41,641 nt of DNA, taken from RZYP01 sp050256135 (lineage in GTDB: Bacteria; Bacillota; Negativicutes; Acidaminococcales; Acidaminococcaceae). Positions 38,736-41,641 of the stretch are shown here, one piece after another. How positions within the stretch are numbered: the stretch's first letter is position 1; the number at the start of each line of letters is the position of its first letter. Made by a program: the position numbers and the translations under genes. The stretch is taken from positions 1-41,641 of the forward strand of contig JBFWIF010000006.1 of the NCBI GenBank assembly GCA_050256135.1, given 5' to 3'. Below the pieces are notes generated by a model that had not been told where the DNA came from, searched no databases, and worked only from the letters and a program-made list of their open reading frames with translations.

Positions 38736-41048
38736 ATGGATGAAAATAAAGTTATTCCTTTATTGCCGTTACGCGGCATGTTGGTGTTTCCGGGAATGAT
38801 TATAAATCTTGATGTAGGACGTGATCGTTCCATCAAAGCAGTTGAGTCGGCAATGACAATTAACCGTAGAATTTTGTTGGTTACTCAGCGCGAAGCTGGT
38901 ACTATCGAACCAAATGAAAATGACCTGTTTACTTATGGTGTTGTTGCTGAAATAAAACAGTTGTTAAAATTACCTAATGGTGCTTTACGCATTCTAGTTG
39001 AAGGTTTATCAAGAGCAAAAATCCAGTCTGTACGCGATAATAAAGATATTTATTTCGAAGCCGAAGTGCAGGAAATTGCTAGCATTATTGATGATAGTAA
39101 TGAAGTTGAAGCTCTTAAAAGAATGTTGATTGAAACTTTTGAGCAGTGGATATTGGCTAGCAAAAAAATAACCAGTGAAGTACTGCTGACTTTTAAGGAT
39201 CAGCCTGATCCAGGCAGGATTGCCGATATGATTGCCGGTTATCTTACTATCGGTATTGAGGAAAAAGAGCATGTGCTTGAGGCGATTAACGTTAAGGATC
39301 GCATGAACTTACTTTATAGTTATCTTTGTAAAGAACTGGAAATAGCAAATATCGAAAAAAATATTTCTCAGCAGGTGCGCAAACAGATTGAACAAAATCA
39401 GCGTGAGTATTACTTGCGGGAGCAGATGAAGGCTATTAACAAGGAACTTGGCGAAGGTGATGAACGTCAGGCTGAAGTTGATGAATATAAACGCGCTATG
39501 GCTGAACTTGATATGCCAGAAGAGGTTGTCGAGAAGATTAAGAAAGAACTGGATCGCCTGTACAAAATGCCGCCGATGATGGCAGAAAGCGCAGTAATTC
39601 GTAGCTATCTTGATGCCTTGCTGAGTCTTCCCTGGAATAAATTTACCGAAGATAACTTTGATTTGAAGTTAGCTAAGAAGATTCTCAATGAGGATCATTA
39701 TGGCTTAGAAAAAGTTAAGAAACGTATCCTGGAATATTTGGCCGTTCGTGCTCTGACCAGACAAATCAAGGGACCAATTCTTTGCCTGGTTGGGCCTCCT
39801 GGTGTAGGTAAGACTTCGCTTGCTCGTTCGATAGCAAAGGCTATTAATCGCAAATTCACACGGATATCTTTGGGTGGTGTGCGCGATGAGGCAGAAATTC
39901 GCGGACATCGCCGCACTTATATAGGCGCGATGCCGGGTCGCATCATTCATGGTATGCAGACTTGCGGTTGCTCCAACCCTGTATTTTTACTTGATGAAGT
40001 TGATAAAATGAATGCTGACTTCCGTGGAGATCCTGCTTCTGCTTTGCTTGAAGTGCTTGATCCTGAGCAAAACAGTAATTTCAGCGATCACTATATTGAA
40101 TTCCCGTTTGATCTTTCAAACGTATTCTGGATTGTAACTGCTAACACTGTAGATACAATACCACCAGCACTGCTCGACAGAATGGAAGTTATTCAGCTGG
40201 CAAGCTATACAGATGAAGAAAAGGTCAAAATAGCTGAACTTCATCTTATTCCTAAGGAATGCGAAGAACACGGTTTAACGGAGAAAACTATTAGTTTTAC
40301 GCAAGAAGCAATTTATAGAATAATCCGTGATTATACGCGCGAAGCAGGCGTTCGTAATCTAGAAAGAAAAATTGCGGCAATTTGCCGAAAGGCTGCTCAT
40401 CGCCTTGTTACAGAGAAAACTAAACGGGTGCTGGTAAATGCCAAAACCTTGCATAATTTTTTGGGCCCAATTATTTTTCTCGAGAGTGATCTTACCGCGA
40501 AATCGGAGATTGGTATCTGCACTGGCCTTGCTTGGACCAGCATTGGTGGTGAACTGCTGAAGGTAGAGGTTGCAGCTACGGCAGGTAAGGGCGGACTTTT
40601 GCTGACAGGGCAACTGGGCGATGTAATGAAGGAATCAGCTCAGGCTGGTTATACGTATATCCGTTCGCGTGCCAAAGAACTTGGGCTTGATGAAAAGTTC
40701 TATGAAAATACCGATGTGCATATCCATCTGCCAGAAGGAGCTATCCCGAAGGATGGGCCTTCTGCTGGTATTACGATGGTGACTGCTATGGTTTCTGCTT
40801 TAACCGGCAAGCATGTAAAGGCTGGCCTTGCGATGACTGGAGAAATCACGTTGTCAGGACGCGTATTGCCTGTAGGCGGTATTAAGGAAAAAATGCTGGC
40901 AGCAAACAGATATGGCGTTAAGACCATACTTTTACCAAAACTGAACATTCAGGATTTGGAAGAACTTCCAAAAAATGTACGTAATGCAATTACCTTTATT
41001 CCTGTTGACCACATGGATGAAGTATTAAAACTTGCACTGGAGGATTAA
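38736..41048 (+). CDS. lon: ATP-dependent Lon protease
   Basis: This 770-residue cytoplasmic protease degrades damaged and regulatory proteins. It has a LON N-terminal substrate domain (about 1-200, opening with VIPLLPLRGMLVFPGM), a helical linker (about 200-300), an AAA+ module with Walker A GPPGVGKT (353-360) and Walker B VFLLDEVDK, and a protease domain (about 580-770). The catalytic dyad is Ser676 (PKDGPSAG) and Lys719 (GGIKEK). All parts are intact. GAGGAGGG precedes the ATG. engB starts 1 nt after the stop, so the two are co-transcribed, as in many Firmicutes. Confidence 0.96.
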   Translation: MDENKVIPLLPLRGMLVFPGMIINLDVGRDRSIKAVESAMTINRRILLVTQREAGTIEPNENDLFTYGVVAEIKQLLKLPNGALRILVEGLSRAKIQSVRDNKDIYFEAEVQEIASIIDDSNEVEALKRMLIETFEQWILASKKITSEVLLTFKDQPDPGRIADMIAGYLTIGIEEKEHVLEAINVKDRMNLLYSYLCKELEIANIEKNISQQVRKQIEQNQREYYLREQMKAINKELGEGDERQAEVDEYKRAMAELDMPEEVVEKIKKELDRLYKMPPMMAESAVIRSYLDALLSLPWNKFTEDNFDLKLAKKILNEDHYGLEKVKKRILEYLAVRALTRQIKGPILCLVGPPGVGKTSLARSIAKAINRKFTRISLGGVRDEAEIRGHRRTYIGAMPGRIIHGMQTCGCSNPVFLLDEVDKMNADFRGDPASALLEVLDPEQNSNFSDHYIEFPFDLSNVFWIVTANTVDTIPPALLDRMEVIQLASYTDEEKVKIAELHLIPKECEEHGLTEKTISFTQEAIYRIIRDYTREAGVRNLERKIAAICRKAAHRLVTEKTKRVLVNAKTLHNFLGPIIFLESDLTAKSEIGICTGLAWTSIGGELLKVEVAATAGKGGLLLTGQLGDVMKESAQAGYTYIRSRAKELGLDEKFYENTDVHIHLPEGAIPKDGPSAGITMVTAMVSALTGKHVKAGLAMTGEITLSGRVLPVGGIKEKMLAANRYGVKTILLPKLNIQDLEELPKNVRNAITFIPVDHMDEVLKLALED

Positions 41049-41049
41049 G

Positions 41050-41641
41050 ATGGCAATAAATCAATGGGATTTGATCAAGGCGAAATATAGTGCATCAGCG
41101 GTACGCCCTGATCAATACCCTGCACCCTATCTGGACGAAGTAGCTTTTATCGGTAGATCCAATGTTGGCAAGTCTTCATTAATCAATTCGCTTACACGAA
41201 GGAACGGGCTGGCGAGAGTCAGTGGTTCGCCAGGTAAGACGCAAACCATCAATTTTTATGAGCTTGAAGGTAAAAGAATATTTGATGGAGTAGATCAACG
41301 CAAAAAGTTCTATCTTGTCGATTTACCTGGTTATGGTTTTGCCAGAACTTCAAAAGAAAATAAGGATCAATGGTCAGGTTTTATTCGCAAATATCTATCA
41401 GATTCTGAACATTTACGCCTAGTTTGTCAGCTGATCGATATAAGACATAAGCCACTGGATAGTGATATAGAATGTTATCATTGGCTGATGGGGTGTGGAG
41501 TGCCAGTACAACTCATTTTGACTAAGTCAGATAAAGTATCAAAAAACATGGCAGCTTCACAGAAAGCTTTATTTAAGCGTGAACTGGGTTTGGATGATGA
41601 GCGTATAATGACTTATACCTCCAGTCAACATACTGCAAGAG
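41050..41641 (+). CDS. engB: Ribosome biogenesis GTP-binding protein EngB/YsxC (3' end cut by window)
   Basis: 197 codons are present and the frame is still open at the window end; the family is about 195-210 residues, so only the last few codons are missing. It is a TRAFAC GTPase needed for large ribosomal subunit assembly. G1 is GRSNVGKSS (35-43), G2 lies near GKTQTINFY, G3 is DLPGYG, G4 is TKSD and G5 lies around TSS. About 11 extra residues (around RIFDGVDQRKK) lie between the INFY strand and G3 compared with the Bacillus and E. coli proteins. The ATG is 1 nt after the lon stop, with AGGATTAAG as ribosome site. Confidence 0.93.
   Translation, partial: MAINQWDLIKAKYSASAVRPDQYPAPYLDEVAFIGRSNVGKSSLINSLTRRNGLARVSGSPGKTQTINFYELEGKRIFDGVDQRKKFYLVDLPGYGFARTSKENKDQWSGFIRKYLSDSEHLRLVCQLIDIRHKPLDSDIECYHWLMGCGVPVQLILTKSDKVSKNMAASQKALFKRELGLDDERIMTYTSSQHTAR

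Overview
The window reads as chromosomal DNA of a low-to-mid-GC anaerobic Firmicute that has an outer membrane, most likely a member of the Negativicutes (Phascolarctobacterium/Acidaminococcus-like; this placement is inference). The evidence is Firmicute-style strong ribosome binding sites and Firmicute gene orders (tig-clpP-clpX-lon-engB, acpS-nnr), a single-chain pyruvate:ferredoxin oxidoreductase typical of anaerobes, and a YadA-type trimeric autotransporter that needs an outer membrane. No insertion sequence, prophage, CRISPR array or rRNA is visible.

Layout. 1-1691: tail of a polar amino-acid ABC binding protein, then its permease and ATPase. 1686-2072 (minus): hotdog thioesterase. 2234-5256: acyl-CoA ligase, DUF3153-like lipoprotein and larE, tightly packed. 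5337-5705: DUF190 protein. 5909-10756: complete branched-chain amino-acid ABC operon livJHMGF with a strong promoter and an attenuator-like hairpin after livJ. 10758-13359: TVP38/TMEM64 membrane protein, an 81-residue unknown protein and a CYTH-CHAD protein. 13385-14523 (minus): lrgAB. 14547-17296: clpB. 17279-19115: CoA-disulfide reductase with a rhodanese domain. 19316-23193: acpS, nnr, DUF3006, AMIN/amidase_3 amidase and GerMN lipoprotein. 23214-24709 (minus): thiC behind a TPP riboswitch. 24813-28550: nifJ. 28551-32780: a 384-bp gene-free leader and a 1258-residue trimeric autotransporter. 32807-33291: small secreted protein. 33400-35046: Na/Pi cotransporter with a PhoU-like tail. 35057-35221: tRNA-Gly(GCC). 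35264-41641: tig, clpP, clpX, lon and engB (cut by the window end).

How it fits together. Most of the window is housekeeping: amino-acid uptake (two ABC systems), protein quality control (clpB, tig, clpPX, lon), cofactor repair and synthesis (nnr, acpS, thiC, larE), central anaerobic carbon metabolism (nifJ) and envelope maintenance (amidase, lrgAB, TVP38). The accessory element is the autotransporter. After its YadA membrane anchor, which is normally the extreme C-terminus, it carries a 70-residue Ala/Lys/Glu-rich helical tail that should lie in the periplasm.

I did not find a multi-gene system I would call new. The best leads are the post-anchor tail, the 81-residue unknown protein between TVP38 and CYTH-CHAD, the palindrome centred on the nifJ -10 box, the short ThiC with a CX2CX3C cluster motif, and the larE gene placed in an acyl-CoA ligase/lipoprotein operon without other lar genes. 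All promoter, terminator and operator calls were made by eye from consensus matches.
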